From assembly GCF_014596565.1 (NCBI RefSeq), contig NZ_NOIN01000008.1, positions 233,890-297,889 on the forward strand: 64,000 nucleotides of DNA. The letters are read 5' to 3'. Shown piece after piece: positions 1-8,606 of this stretch. The stretch comes from Pseudomonas sp. PSB18 (GTDB lineage Bacteria; Pseudomonadota; Gammaproteobacteria; Pseudomonadales; Pseudomonadaceae). Both the position numbers and the translations under genes were made by a program. Under the pieces are notes generated by a model that was not told the origin of the DNA, did not search any database, and saw only the letters and a program-made list of their open reading frames with translations. Position 1 is the first letter of the stretch. Each line of letters opens with the position of its first letter.

Positions 1-557
1 GCGTGGAGTACCACATCGTCGAGAAAGACACCTACTCGGTGGTCAAGGAGCTGATTCCCGAAGGCAAGACCACCTGTTCGCTGTGTTCACGCCTGCGTCG
101 CGGTACGCTCTACACCTTCGCCGACGAGATCGGCGCGACCAAGATGGCCCTGGGTCATCACCGTGACGACATCGTCGAGACGTTCTTCCTGAACATGTTC
201 TTCAATGGCTCGCTCAAGGCCATGCCGCCCAAGCTGCGCGCCGATGACGGGCGCAACGTGGTGATCCGCCCGCTGGCCTATTGCAGCGAGAAAGACATCC
301 AGGCCTATTCGGATCTCAAGCAATTCCCGATCATCCCCTGCAACTTGTGTGGTTCCCAGGAGAACCTGCAGCGCCAGGTGGTCAAGGAGATGCTTCAAGA
401 GTGGGAGCGCAAGACGCCAGGCCGTACCGAGAGCATCTTCCGTGGTTTGCAGAACGTCGTTCCGTCGCAGCTGGCGGACCGCAACCTGTTCGATTTCACC
501 AACCTGCGTATCGATGAAAGCGCTGCTTCGCGCTTCGTCAACGTGGTGAATCTCTGA
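1..557 (+). CDS. ttcA: tRNA 2-thiocytidine biosynthesis protein TtcA (5' end missing)
   Basis: This is the C-terminal ~184 residues of TtcA, which thiolates cytidine 32 of some tRNAs in the cytoplasm using an ATP-activated intermediate and an iron-sulfur cluster. The PP-loop (SGGKDS) lies upstream of the window. What is visible: the CSLC pair near visible residues 25-28, and the later IPCNLCGSQ motif, which supply the cluster cysteines, plus the GHHRDDIVET segment conserved in the family. The reading frame enters from the left edge (codon phase begins at base 3), so no start is seen. It ends 33 bp before the next gene, possibly in one transcript. Confidence 0.93.
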   Translation, partial: VEYHIVEKDTYSVVKELIPEGKTTCSLCSRLRRGTLYTFADEIGATKMALGHHRDDIVETFFLNMFFNGSLKAMPPKLRADDGRNVVIRPLAYCSEKDIQAYSDLKQFPIIPCNLCGSQENLQRQVVKEMLQEWERKTPGRTESIFRGLQNVVPSQLADRNLFDFTNLRIDESAASRFVNVVNL

Positions 558-590
558 CCCGCTTTTTTACACCGGACCCAAGGAGCAGGA

Positions 591-1265
591 ATGCGCGATT
601 ACAAGTGGCTGCATGAGTACTGTCTGAACCGCTTCGGTTCGGCGGCTGAACTGGAAGCCCACCTGCCTGTTCCCAAGACCCCGGCGCAACTGCGCAAGAT
701 CGGCGACGACCGCTACCTCTCGAGCATGTCGCTGCGGATCTTTCGCGCAGGGCTCAAGCACAGCCTGGTGGATGCCAAGTGGCCGGCGTTCGAAGAGGTG
801 TTCTTCAAGTTCGATCCGGAAAAAGTCGTCTTGATGAGTGCCGAGCACCTGGAGCGGTTGATGCAGGATGCGCGGATCATCCGACATCTGGGCAAGCTCA
901 AAAGCGTGCCGCGCAACGCGCAACTGGTACTGGACGCGGCTCATGAAAAAGGCAGCTTCGGTGCGCTGATCGCCGACTGGCCGGTGGACGACATCGTTGG
1001 CCTGTGGACCTACCTGAGAAAACATGGTCATCAACTGGGCGGCCTATCGGCTCCGTACTTTTTACGGATGATGGGCAAGGACACCTTCGTGACCAGCAAC
1101 GACGTTGTGGCGGCGCTCAATGCCCAGGACATCATCGACAAAGTTCCTACAAGCCTGCGGGACCTGGCGACGGTGCAGAATGCCTTCAACCAGTGGCATG
1201 AAGAAAGTGGCGGGCGGCCGATGAGCCAGATTTCGAAGATGCTGGCGTATACCGTGAATCATTAA
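591..1265 (+). CDS. DNA-3-methyladenine glycosylase I-like protein
   Basis: The 224-residue soluble protein resembles the HhH-type 3-methyladenine DNA glycosylase family widespread in Pseudomonas, which removes alkylated bases as the first step of base excision repair. Supporting segments are the central helical region and the late GKDTFVTSNDVVAAL stretch, in the place where these enzymes have their DNA-binding helix-hairpin-helix. It lacks the N-terminal zinc-binding Cys of canonical E. coli Tag, so substrate specificity is inferred. The ATG at 591 follows AGGAGCAGGA, a strong ribosome site. It follows ttcA by 33 bp. Confidence 0.65.
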   Translation: MRDYKWLHEYCLNRFGSAAELEAHLPVPKTPAQLRKIGDDRYLSSMSLRIFRAGLKHSLVDAKWPAFEEVFFKFDPEKVVLMSAEHLERLMQDARIIRHLGKLKSVPRNAQLVLDAAHEKGSFGALIADWPVDDIVGLWTYLRKHGHQLGGLSAPYFLRMMGKDTFVTSNDVVAALNAQDIIDKVPTSLRDLATVQNAFNQWHEESGGRPMSQISKMLAYTVNH

Positions 1266-1280
1266 GGCCGAGTCGCACCT

Positions 1281-1347
1281 ATCGCGAGCAGGCTCGCTCC
1301 CACATTAGCAATGCATTTCCCTGTGGGAGCTAGCCTGCTCGCGATGG
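1281..1347. repeat. REP pair (REPIN), GAGCCTGCTCGCGA type
   Basis: Two inverted copies of the Pseudomonas REP palindrome (ATCGCGAGCAGGCTCGCTCC and its near-complement ending TAGCCTGCTCGCGAT) face each other with a short spacer. It lies between the converging ends of the glycosylase and DUF2069 genes, a typical REP location. Confidence 0.9.
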
Positions 1348-1354
1348 CGGCCTG

Positions 1355-1780
1355 TCAGGCAACGGAGATGTCGCCCTCGCCAGCCAACCGCCGGTTCAAC
1401 TGGAACCGCCAGCGCACATACAACAACGCCGAGCAGAACACCGCCACGCTCGCGAGCATTTCCAGCACGCCGAACAGTTGCCGGTTCGGGTCATAGGCCG
1501 CCAATGCGCCCTTGATGAAATACAGGTTCACCACGAAGCACATCCATGAATGGCCGCGAGCGCTGCCGGTGAGCATGCCGGGTGCCAGTATCAACAGCGG
1601 TACCAACTCGATCAGCAGGATCACCCAGGGACGCGCGCCGTGCAGATCGGCGATCAGCAGGTAATACACGCTGAGCACTCCCACCAGGCCGAAAAAGCAC
1701 AGCAGGCTGAGAGCACGGGCGATGCGTACGCGCGGCTCCAGCCACTGGATGGAGGGGAGGATCTTCGGCTTTTTAGCCAC
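1355..1780 (-). CDS. DUF2069 family inner-membrane protein
   Basis: The 141-residue protein has about four hydrophobic segments (LLCFFGLVGVLSVYYLL, VILLIELVPLLILAPGML, then a third around SWMCFVVNLYFIKGAL and a fourth near ASVAVFCSALLYV), as expected for the small DUF2069 membrane family of unknown function. I chose the GTG at 1780 over longer in-frame starts because it overlaps the end of wrbA by 8 bp and gives the usual length beginning AKKPKI. It is the last gene of the arsC-wrbA-DUF2069 run, an order common in Pseudomonas. Its biochemical role is not known. Confidence 0.8.
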   Translation of the reverse strand: MAKKPKILPSIQWLEPRVRIARALSLLCFFGLVGVLSVYYLLIADLHGARPWVILLIELVPLLILAPGMLTGSARGHSWMCFVVNLYFIKGALAAYDPNRQLFGVLEMLASVAVFCSALLYVRWRFQLNRRLAGEGDISVA

Positions 1781-2378
1781 GGCCGCTCTCCAGCAACTGT
1801 GCGGTTTTCGCCAGGCGCGAACCCAAGGCCCGGCACAAGGCGACTTCATGCTCGTTCAAGCCGCTTTTCCCGTCACTCCCGGCGTGATGGCTCGGCCCGT
1901 AAGGCGTACCGCCGCCCTCGGTGTCGATCAGCGCCGACTCGCTGTAGGGCAGGCCGGTGATCAGCATGCCGTGGTGCAACAGCGGCAGCATCATCGACAG
2001 CAGGGTGGTTTCCTGGCCGCCGTGCAGGCTCGCGGTGGAGGTGAACACCCCAGCTGGCTTGCCCACCAGGGCACCGGTCAACCACAGGTTGCTGGTGCCG
2101 TCGAGAAAGTACTTGAGCGGCGCGGCCATGTTGCCGAAACGGGTCGGGCTGCCCAAGGCCAGGCCGGCACAGTTCTTCAGGTCATCGAGGGTGGCGTACA
2201 GCGGACCCTGCTCGGGAATGTCCGGGGCCACCGCTTCGCATTCGGTGGAAATCGCCGGCACCGTGCGCAACCTGGCTTCCAGCCCGGCCTGTTCGATGCC
2301 GCGGGCGATCTGCCGGGCCATTTCGTTGGTGGAGCCGCTGCGGCTGTAATACAACACCAGGATGTACGGTGTGCTCAC
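1773..2378 (-). CDS. wrbA: NAD(P)H:quinone oxidoreductase WrbA (flavodoxin-like)
   Basis: The 201-residue protein has the flavodoxin fold signature near the N-terminus (YYSRSGST, FMN phosphate binding, residues ~10-17) and the SPTRFGNMAAPLK loop (~77-89) that contacts the isoalloxazine ring. WrbA enzymes reduce quinones by two electrons and limit oxidative damage in the cytoplasm. The start is a GTG whose bases overlap the stop of arsC (GTGA), so the two are translationally coupled. The 3' end overlaps the DUF2069 gene by 8 bp. Confidence 0.92.
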   Translation of the reverse strand: MSTPYILVLYYSRSGSTNEMARQIARGIEQAGLEARLRTVPAISTECEAVAPDIPEQGPLYATLDDLKNCAGLALGSPTRFGNMAAPLKYFLDGTSNLWLTGALVGKPAGVFTSTASLHGGQETTLLSMMLPLLHHGMLITGLPYSESALIDTEGGGTPYGPSHHAGSDGKSGLNEHEVALCRALGSRLAKTAQLLESGRG

Positions 2379-2728
2379 GGCAGGATCTCCAGGATCTTCT
2401 CCGGCGGACGGCCGATCACGGCTTTGTCGGCGGTTTCGAGAATCGGCCGCTCCATGAGTTTCGGGTGGGCGGCAATGGCGGCGATCAATTGCGCCTGGCT
2501 CAGGCTTTCGTCGGCCAGGTTCAGGTGAGTGTATTCGTCCTCGCCGGTGCGCAGCAGTTGCCGGGCCGTGATGCCGAGCTTGCCCAGCAGCCGTTCGAGC
2601 TGCGCTGCATCGAGTGGGGTCTCCAGGTAGCGGACCACGGTGGGCGTCAGGCCGCGGGCCTCCAACAGTTCCAGCGCACCGCGGGATTTAGAGCAGCGCG
2701 GGTTGTGATAAAGCGTCAGATCAGTCAT
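2375..2728 (-). CDS. arsC: ArsC-family arsenate reductase (glutaredoxin type)
   Basis: This 117-residue protein begins with the ArsC signature YHNPRCSKSRG, with the catalytic cysteine at residue 12, and has the C-terminal RPILETADKAVIGRPPE segment carrying the conserved Arg residues. The family reduces arsenate to arsenite with glutathione and glutaredoxin. No arsenite pump or ArsR regulator is nearby; the gene instead heads an arsC-wrbA-DUF2069 run, so a general thiol-redox role is equally possible. Divergent from the thioredoxin-like lipoprotein gene, 89 bp away. Confidence 0.88.
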   Translation of the reverse strand: MTDLTLYHNPRCSKSRGALELLEARGLTPTVVRYLETPLDAAQLERLLGKLGITARQLLRTGEDEYTHLNLADESLSQAQLIAAIAAHPKLMERPILETADKAVIGRPPEKILEILP

Positions 2729-2817
2729 GAGCGGGTCGCATCTTGCGTAAGGTGGCGGCTATTCTACTGTGCCACGATGGGTCGTGGCAGCGTTCACATT
2801 CAGACAAGGATTGGCAC

Positions 2818-3285
2818 ATGGCAAGGCGATTGACGGCGGCACTGGCATTCATGGGCATCCTGTTGCTCGCCGGTTGCGGAAACGACTACGGGGTCGACCA
2901 GAATGGCCAGGCGATCGACTCGCAACGGCTGGACAAGCAGTGGCTGGTCATCAACTACTGGGCCGAATGGTGCGCACCGTGCCGTACTGAGATCCCGGAG
3001 TTCAATGCCTTGGCCGAACAGCTCAAAGGGCGCAACGTCGGTGTGTTCGGGGTCAATTTCGATCAGGTGCAGGGCGAGGAGCTCAAGAGCGCCAGCGACA
3101 AGATGGGCATCCGATTCACCGTGCTGGCCCGGGATCCGGCCGAGATCTTCGACCTGCCGCGCAGCGAAGGGTTGCCGGTGACCTACATCATCGACAACGA
3201 GGGCAAGGTGCGCGAGCAATTGCTGGGCGAGCAGACGGCTGTGGGGGTGATGGCGAAGCTCAAGGCGTTGCAGGCACTTAAATAG
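2818..3285 (+). CDS. TlpA-type thioredoxin-like lipoprotein
   Basis: The 155-residue protein starts with a lipoprotein signal peptide (lipobox LLLAGC, lipidated Cys20), followed by a thioredoxin fold with the redox motif WCAPC at residues 51-55 and the cis-proline segment GLPVTYIID. TlpA/ResA-like proteins reduce or isomerise disulfides in the periplasm, for example during cytochrome c maturation. The ATG at 2818 was preferred over an upstream in-frame start because it places the signal peptide at the very N-terminus. It stands alone between arsC and a REP. Confidence 0.88.
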   Translation: MARRLTAALAFMGILLLAGCGNDYGVDQNGQAIDSQRLDKQWLVINYWAEWCAPCRTEIPEFNALAEQLKGRNVGVFGVNFDQVQGEELKSASDKMGIRFTVLARDPAEIFDLPRSEGLPVTYIIDNEGKVREQLLGEQTAVGVMAKLKALQALK

Positions 3286-3315
3286 CACTTTGTGGCGGGG
3301 AGGTTGTGAGGGCTG

Positions 3316-3347
3316 TTGTGGCGAGGGGATTTATCCCCTCGCCACAA
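3316..3347. repeat. REP-like palindrome, GGCGAGGGGAT type
   Basis: A near-perfect palindrome (TTGTGGCGAGGGGAT facing ATCCCCTCGCCACAA) lies just after the thioredoxin-like gene. The same unit recurs at 23555 and at the ends of the 43104 element. It could also work as a transcription stop between convergent genes. Confidence 0.85.
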
Positions 3348-3368
3348 TGAATTACACCCGTACCAGGC

Positions 3369-3773
3369 TCAACCCTCTTCCAGCCACCACCGCAGCGGCT
3401 TGCCCTGGGCCGGCCAGAAGCGTACTTGCTCGATGGGCGAGATGTCCCAGCGTTCAACCTTTTCCAGTGCCCGCAAGAACCGCGACTCCTGCTCCATCAC
3501 GGCCGGACCGCAGAGTTTGCGGGTGCTGCCGATCTTGCCGAAGCTCAGGCGGTGGCCTTCCAGGGTATAGGGGGCGAACCAGTGATTGCAGCCGGCATTG
3601 CCATAGGCCCGGCCATCCTCCCCCAGGGTGATGGTCAGGTGGCTGTAGTCCATCAATGGCCGTTCACCGATCCATTCCAGGATGTAGCTGCGGTTCTGTT
3701 GCAACTGTACAGGTTCGGCGGCACAGCCCATCAGGCTCATGCCGATCAACGCGGACAGGGCCAGACGTTTCAT
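3369..3773 (-). CDS. META/HslJ-like lipoprotein
   Basis: A 134-residue predicted lipoprotein: signal peptide with MSLMGC and lipidated Cys17, then a compact domain containing DGRAYGNAGCNHWFAPY, which matches the GxAGCNxxxGxY core of META domains (HslJ family). Such domains are found in envelope proteins linked to secretion or heat-shock/novobiocin resistance; the molecular function is unknown. Start at 3773 shares one base with the stop of the upstream gene (TGATG), so both are co-translated. No regulatory site was evident. Confidence 0.8.
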   Translation of the reverse strand: MKRLALSALIGMSLMGCAAEPVQLQQNRSYILEWIGERPLMDYSHLTITLGEDGRAYGNAGCNHWFAPYTLEGHRLSFGKIGSTRKLCGPAVMEQESRFLRALEKVERWDISPIEQVRFWPAQGKPLRWWLEEG

Positions 3774-4207
3774 CAGGCGGCTTCCCTGCACGTCGGGCAC
3801 AGGTGTTTTTCACCCGCGGTGGCCCAGCCCAACTCGGCGATACGCGCGCTGGCGGCCGGTTTCTGGGCCTTGACGCCAAGCTTGGCGTCAACAGCAAACT
3901 CGAAGCTCAGTTCCTTGGCGCAACCGTCGCAATTGACCTGCCAGGTGTGGATTGCCAGTTCGCCGAACACCGGACCGGTGGTCATGGCGGTCCATTGGCC
4001 CATGGGCTTGAGCAGGTGGCGAACGGTGTCCACGGTCAGGCGCATGGACAGATCCTTGCTGCCTTTGAGGGTGACCAGCAGTACATCGTTGGCCTGGATC
4101 GAACCGCCGTTACCGGTGACCTGATAGCGGCCCGGCGCCAGTGCGCGGACTTCGGTCAGGGTGTGCTGCGGGTTCATCAGGGTGTAGCGGAAATCGTGCT
4201 CGGCCAT
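3773..4207 (-). CDS. conserved hypothetical protein with CxxC pairs
   Basis: This 144-residue protein is not assigned to a named family. It contains two Cys pairs, CDGC near residue 106 and CPTC close to the C-terminus, which could form a small metal site. There is no signal peptide or membrane segment, so it is probably cytoplasmic. The ATG at 4207 (MAEHDFRYTL) was preferred to a start 11 codons upstream. It is directly coupled to the META lipoprotein gene downstream, suggesting a shared transcript, but the pairing gives no clear functional hint. Confidence 0.65.
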   Translation of the reverse strand: MAEHDFRYTLMNPQHTLTEVRALAPGRYQVTGNGGSIQANDVLLVTLKGSKDLSMRLTVDTVRHLLKPMGQWTAMTTGPVFGELAIHTWQVNCDGCAKELSFEFAVDAKLGVKAQKPAASARIAELGWATAGEKHLCPTCREAA

Positions 4208-4286
4208 GGGTCCTCCAAAATAGGCGCGACATGCTAGCACGCGGTATGGGTGGGGATGGTCCGGATGCGACGAACACCGCCCTCCT

Positions 4287-4360
4287 TGTGGGAGCGAGCC
4301 TGTCAGTTGACATTGATGCCGACTGATCTGCCGCTATCGCGAGCAGGCTCGCTCCCACAG
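4287..4360. repeat. REP pair (REPIN)
   Basis: Two inverted REP units, GTGGGAGCGAGCCTG and TCGCGAGCAGGCTCGCTCCC, flank a ~30 bp spacer. The left unit is truncated (missing CTCGCGAT). It lies between two genes, downstream of ldhA and upstream of the CxxC protein gene. Confidence 0.88.
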
Positions 4361-4382
4361 GGGGCTGGTGTTGTAGTTGGTT

Positions 4383-5372
4383 TTAGTCGTTCACCAGGTT
4401 TTGTGGCGTGCCGTTCGCCCAGGCGGCGATGTTGTCCAGGGTGGTCGCGGCGATTGCGTCCAGCGCTTCATGGGTCAGGAACGCCTGGTGCGCGGTGATC
4501 ACCACGTTGGGAAAGGTCAGCAGCCGTGCCAGCACATCGTCCTGCAAGGGCTGGTCGGAGCGGTCCTTGAAAAACAGTTGAGCCTCTTCCTCGTAGACGT
4601 CCAGCCCCAGATAACCCAACTGACCGCTTTTCAGCGCTTCGATCAGGGCCGGTGTGTCCACCAGGCCGCCGCGCCCGGTATTGATCAGCATGGCGCCGGG
4701 CTGCATCGTCGCCAGCGAATCGGCATTGATCAGGTGCCGGCTGTGTTCGTTCAGCGGGCAGTGCAGGCTGATGATCTGCGCTTGCGCCAGCAGATCGGCC
4801 AAGGGCAGATAGCGGGCCCCCAGGGTTTCGACCTGAGGGTTGGGATAAGGGTCACAAGCCAGCAAGCGGCAACCGAAGCCGGCCATGATCCGTGCGAACG
4901 TCGCGCCGATCTGTCCGGTGCCGACCACGCCGACTGTCTTGCCCACCAGGTCGAATCCGGTCAGGCCATGGAGGCTGAAGTTGCCGTCGCGGGTGCGGTT
5001 ATAGGCGCGGTGCAGGCAGCGATTGAGTGCCATGATCAATGCCACCGCATGTTCGGCCACCGCATGAGGCGAATAGGCCGGCACCCGGACGATGCTCAAC
5101 CCCAGGCGCCTGGCGGCGGGCAGGTCGACATGGTTGTAGCCGGCCGAGCGCAGGGCGATCAACCGGGTTCCGCCGTTTGCCAGCCGTTCCAGTACCGGGG
5201 CGCTCAGGTCATCGTTGATGAATGCGCACACCACCTCGTGCCGTTCGGCCAGGGCCACGGTGTCCAGGTTCAAGCGGGCTGGCTGGAATTGCAGTTCAAG
5301 GCCGGCGGGTAGCGGGGCTTTGATGAAACTGTCTCGATCGTAGGTCTGGCTGCTGAAAAGAATCGCGCGCAT
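4383..5372 (-). CDS. ldhA: D-2-hydroxyacid dehydrogenase, fermentative D-lactate dehydrogenase type
   Basis: The 329-residue cytoplasmic enzyme belongs to the NAD-dependent D-isomer 2-hydroxyacid dehydrogenases and is closest in layout to LdhA, which interconverts pyruvate and D-lactate. Visible motifs: RSAGYNHVD with the substrate-binding Arg, the Rossmann motif VGTGQIG near residue 150, NTGRGGLVD with the catalytic Arg, the LDVYEEE segment with the catalytic Glu, and the ITAHQAF catalytic His. Start at 5372 gives the standard N-terminus MRAILFSS. It stands alone, 67 bp from gacS and transcribed the same way. Confidence 0.9.
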   Translation of the reverse strand: MRAILFSSQTYDRDSFIKAPLPAGLELQFQPARLNLDTVALAERHEVVCAFINDDLSAPVLERLANGGTRLIALRSAGYNHVDLPAARRLGLSIVRVPAYSPHAVAEHAVALIMALNRCLHRAYNRTRDGNFSLHGLTGFDLVGKTVGVVGTGQIGATFARIMAGFGCRLLACDPYPNPQVETLGARYLPLADLLAQAQIISLHCPLNEHSRHLINADSLATMQPGAMLINTGRGGLVDTPALIEALKSGQLGYLGLDVYEEEAQLFFKDRSDQPLQDDVLARLLTFPNVVITAHQAFLTHEALDAIAATTLDNIAAWANGTPQNLVND

Positions 5373-5439
5373 GGCGGCCTCCTGGCACTTTGAATCGTGT
5401 CAGCTTAGCCGCCATCGACCTTGGGTTTATTGCCTTGGA

Positions 5440-8190
5440 TCAGGCGCTGATGCGGGCCTCGCTGGCCAGGCGATCGATGGCCCGATCCAGGTCTTCCAGG
5501 GCGCCGCTGGCCTTGGGGTCCTGTTGCTTGAGCAAGGTTTCGCTGCGTTGGCAGGCGGCGCGCAATTGCGGGACGCCGCAGTAGCGTGTGGCGCCATGCA
5601 GGCGATGGACCCGCTCGATCAGGGCGTTGTGATCGTTGGCCTCGCTGGCCTGGCGAATCGCTTCGCGGTCGGCTTCCAGGGAGGCCAGCAGCATCGCCAG
5701 CATGTCTGCCGCCAGATCGGCCTTGCCAGCGGCCAGACGCAGGCCTTCTTCATGATCGAGCACCAGCAGTTCGCTGCCGCCCTGGGCGTCGAAGCCTCGC
5801 TCCGGGGATTGATTGCGCAGGGCCAGGCCGGTCCATTTGAGCACCACCTGGGCCAGTTGCCGCTCGCTGATGGGTTTGGTCAGGTAGTCGTCCATGCCGC
5901 TTTGCAGCAAGGCGCGCTTTTCGTTGGCCATGGCGTGGGCAGTGAGGGCGACGATCGGCAACGGTGTGCAATGCCGCTCGCTTTCCCACTGGCGGATGGC
6001 CTCGGTGCTCTGGCGACCGTCCATGCCGGGCATCTGTACGTCCATCAGAACCAGGTCGAAGGTTTCCTTCTGCACGGCCTGGACCGCGGCATAGCCGCTT
6101 TCCACTGCCAGCACTTTGGCACCCATGTCTTCGAGCAGGGTTTGCACCAGCAACAGGTTGGCCGGGTTGTCGTCTACGCACAGGACCTTGGGGGCGCGGC
6201 TGGCCACCGGCTCGTTGGGTTCGTTGCGCGGCGGGCGCGGGTTGACCAGGTCGGACAACGAGCGGCGCAACTTACGGGTACAGGCCGGCTTGGCCTGCAA
6301 CTGGCTGTGGGGGTTGGGTACCGAGAGGTGGTACAGGGTCTGCTCGGTGGTCGGGCACAGCACCAGGACCTTGCAACCCAGGTGCTCAAGGTCCCAGATA
6401 TGCTGGTTGAGGCGCTCCGGCGGCATGTCGTTGCTGGTGATGCCCAGCACGGCCAGGTCGATGGCCTTGTCGGTCTGGTGGGCGATGGTCACGCCATTGG
6501 TCAGGTTTTCCAGGGTATTGAATGGCGTTACCTGCAAGCCGCAGTCTTCCAACTGGTGCTGCAAGGCCTGGCGGGCCAGTTCGTGGTTTTCCAACAGGGC
6601 CACGTGGCGACCCAGCAACGGTGGACCGGGCAGGTCCTCGGCGTCGTCACGGGTCTTGGGCAGGCGCAGGCTGATCCAGAATTCCGAGCCTTCGCCCGGT
6701 GTGCTGTCGACCCCGATCTCGCCACCCATCTGTTCCACCAGGCGCTTGGAAATCACCAGGCCCAATCCGGTGCCGCCCGGCTGCCGCGACAGCGAATTGT
6801 CAGCCTGACTGAACGCCTGGAACAGCGCCCGCACGTCCTGGTTCGACAGGCCGATACCGGTGTCCTGGATGCTGATGCGCAGTTGCACGCTGTCTTCGTG
6901 TTCGTCTTCGAGCATGGCCCGGGCGACGATGGTGCCTTCGCGGGTGAACTTGATGGCGTTGCTGACCAGGTTGGTGAGGATCTGCTTGAGTCGCAGCGGA
7001 TCGCCCACCAGCGACAACGGGGTGTCGCGGTAGACCAGGCTCACCAGTTCCAATTGTTTGGCATGGGCGGCGGGGGCGAGGATGGTCAGGGTGTCCTGCA
7101 ACAGGTCCCGCAGGTTGAACGGAATGCTGTCGAGCACCAGCTTGCCGGCCTCGATCTTAGAAAAATCCAGGATCTCGTTGATGATGCCCAGCAGGCTGTC
7201 GGCGGACTTTTCGATGGTGCCCAGGTAATCGAGCTGGCGCGGGGTCAGTTCGCTTTTCTGCAGCAGATGCGTGAAGCCGAGGATGCCATTGAGGGGCGTA
7301 CGGATTTCATGGCTCATGTTCGCCAGGAATTCGGACTTGATCCGGCTGGCCTCCAGGGCCTCCTTGCGGGCCAGATCCAGCTCGATGTTCTGGATCTCGA
7401 TGGTCTCCAGGTTCTGCCGCACGTCTTCGGTGGCCTGGTCGATGCTGTGCTGCAGTTCTTCCTGGGCGTTCTGCAAGGTGCCGGCCATGCGGTTGATGCC
7501 TGACGCCAGCTCATCCAGCTCCTGGCTGCCCAGCGGCGGCAGGCGGGTTTCCAGATGACCGTCCTTGAGTTGCGCCACGGCCAGCTTGATCTGGCTCAGC
7601 GGTCGGTTGATCGTGCGGCCCATGCGCAGGGCAAGCAACCCGGTCAGGCCCAGGCCGGCGGTGATCAGCAACAGGCTGGCAAACAGGCTGCGGTAACCGC
7701 GCAGCAGCATGCCGCTGTGGGACAACTCCAGCTCGACCCAGCCCAGCAGGCGGTCGGCTTCTTCGGGGATCAGTTCGCCGGCGAGGTTGCGATGTTTGCC
7801 GAATACCGGCAGCAGGTAGCGCGTGGCATCGTTGCCGGTGCGTTGCAGCAGTTGGGCACTGTTGCCCTCCGGTGCACGGTTGAGCATGGTCGGGCCGGCG
7901 TGGGCCAGGGGCGTGCGGTCCGGGGCGAGGAACGTCACGGCGCGCACGTCCGTCTGCTCGAGGGATTGGGTAGCGATGCGTTCCAGCAGGTCGCTGTCCT
8001 GGCGACTCATGGCCGGGGCGACCAGTGGAGCAAGCTGTTCGGCGATCATCTCGCCACGCTGCAGTAACTGGGCATGCAGGTCCGATTGCTGCATCCAGGT
8101 GAAATAGCCGCCCAGGACCAGCGCCATCAGGCTGGTCGGCAACAAGGTCAGCAACAGCACGCGGCCTTTGATTCCCAGTTTCTTGAGCAC
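5440..8190 (-). CDS. gacS: hybrid sensor histidine kinase GacS
   Basis: GacS, with response regulator GacA, drives transcription of the Rsm small RNAs and so controls secondary metabolism, biofilm and virulence traits. The 916-residue membrane protein has an N-terminal membrane segment (~9-29), a periplasmic loop, a second segment (~170-190), HAMP, a HisKA domain with phospho-His294 in MSHEIRTPLNG, an HATPase domain (DTGIGL, GGTGLGL), a receiver domain with phospho-Asp717 in LMDVQMPGMDG, and a C-terminal Hpt domain with His865 in RLHGATRYCG. I chose the GTG at 8190, preceded by GGAG, over an upstream ATG; this reproduces known GacS numbering. Divergent from cysM. Confidence 0.97.
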   Translation of the reverse strand: MLKKLGIKGRVLLLTLLPTSLMALVLGGYFTWMQQSDLHAQLLQRGEMIAEQLAPLVAPAMSRQDSDLLERIATQSLEQTDVRAVTFLAPDRTPLAHAGPTMLNRAPEGNSAQLLQRTGNDATRYLLPVFGKHRNLAGELIPEEADRLLGWVELELSHSGMLLRGYRSLFASLLLITAGLGLTGLLALRMGRTINRPLSQIKLAVAQLKDGHLETRLPPLGSQELDELASGINRMAGTLQNAQEELQHSIDQATEDVRQNLETIEIQNIELDLARKEALEASRIKSEFLANMSHEIRTPLNGILGFTHLLQKSELTPRQLDYLGTIEKSADSLLGIINEILDFSKIEAGKLVLDSIPFNLRDLLQDTLTILAPAAHAKQLELVSLVYRDTPLSLVGDPLRLKQILTNLVSNAIKFTREGTIVARAMLEDEHEDSVQLRISIQDTGIGLSNQDVRALFQAFSQADNSLSRQPGGTGLGLVISKRLVEQMGGEIGVDSTPGEGSEFWISLRLPKTRDDAEDLPGPPLLGRHVALLENHELARQALQHQLEDCGLQVTPFNTLENLTNGVTIAHQTDKAIDLAVLGITSNDMPPERLNQHIWDLEHLGCKVLVLCPTTEQTLYHLSVPNPHSQLQAKPACTRKLRRSLSDLVNPRPPRNEPNEPVASRAPKVLCVDDNPANLLLVQTLLEDMGAKVLAVESGYAAVQAVQKETFDLVLMDVQMPGMDGRQSTEAIRQWESERHCTPLPIVALTAHAMANEKRALLQSGMDDYLTKPISERQLAQVVLKWTGLALRNQSPERGFDAQGGSELLVLDHEEGLRLAAGKADLAADMLAMLLASLEADREAIRQASEANDHNALIERVHRLHGATRYCGVPQLRAACQRSETLLKQQDPKASGALEDLDRAIDRLASEARISA

Positions 8191-8606
8191 ACTTGTCTCC
8201 TGCATCCAGCGGTCTGATCGACTTTGCGCGCATCCGGCACGCAACATCTGCGCAGTGTAGCGATTTGCAGGCGGGCAATCTCCGTAAAATTCATGTCGCC
8301 GTGCATCCGTACCGTTGGGCGATCATCCGCTGCGATAAGCGGCGCTGGCGTCTGGAACGACCGGCTATCGCGTCTGTGCAGAGGTGACCCTGTTCCATGC
8401 ATGCGATAGGACACCGCCGTGGTCCGTACTTATCAGCACGAGTGCGTGGGCTCGACAGAGCGTAGGAGATATAGCCGCAACCAAGTGGGGCGCTTGGTGG
8501 ATTCCACTTATATCTTTCGGTTATAGGCGCTTGATTTTGAGTGATATGGAGCGCCGACGTTTGCCGGTATGATAGGCGCCCCCGCAGCCCGGATTGCGAA
8601 TACGCC
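8191..8606. promoter_or_regulatory. divergent intergenic region gacS / cysM
   Basis: This 416-bp stretch has no convincing gene and must hold both promoters. On the cysM side I see a small inverted repeat CCAAG/CTTGG (8481-8497), two TTATA direct repeats 13 bp apart (8508 and 8521), a hairpin GGCGCT/AGCGCC (8526-8555) and a TATGAT sequence at ~8567 that could be a -10 box, although no well-spaced -35 is visible. CysB control of cysM is plausible from the family but no site can be confirmed by eye. Confidence 0.4.

Noticed and set aside
5371..7503. 710-codon plus-strand ORF antisense to gacS
   Set aside because: It lies fully inside gacS on the other strand; high GC gives long antisense frames. 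Its sequence is repetitive Gln/Gly/Val without domains.
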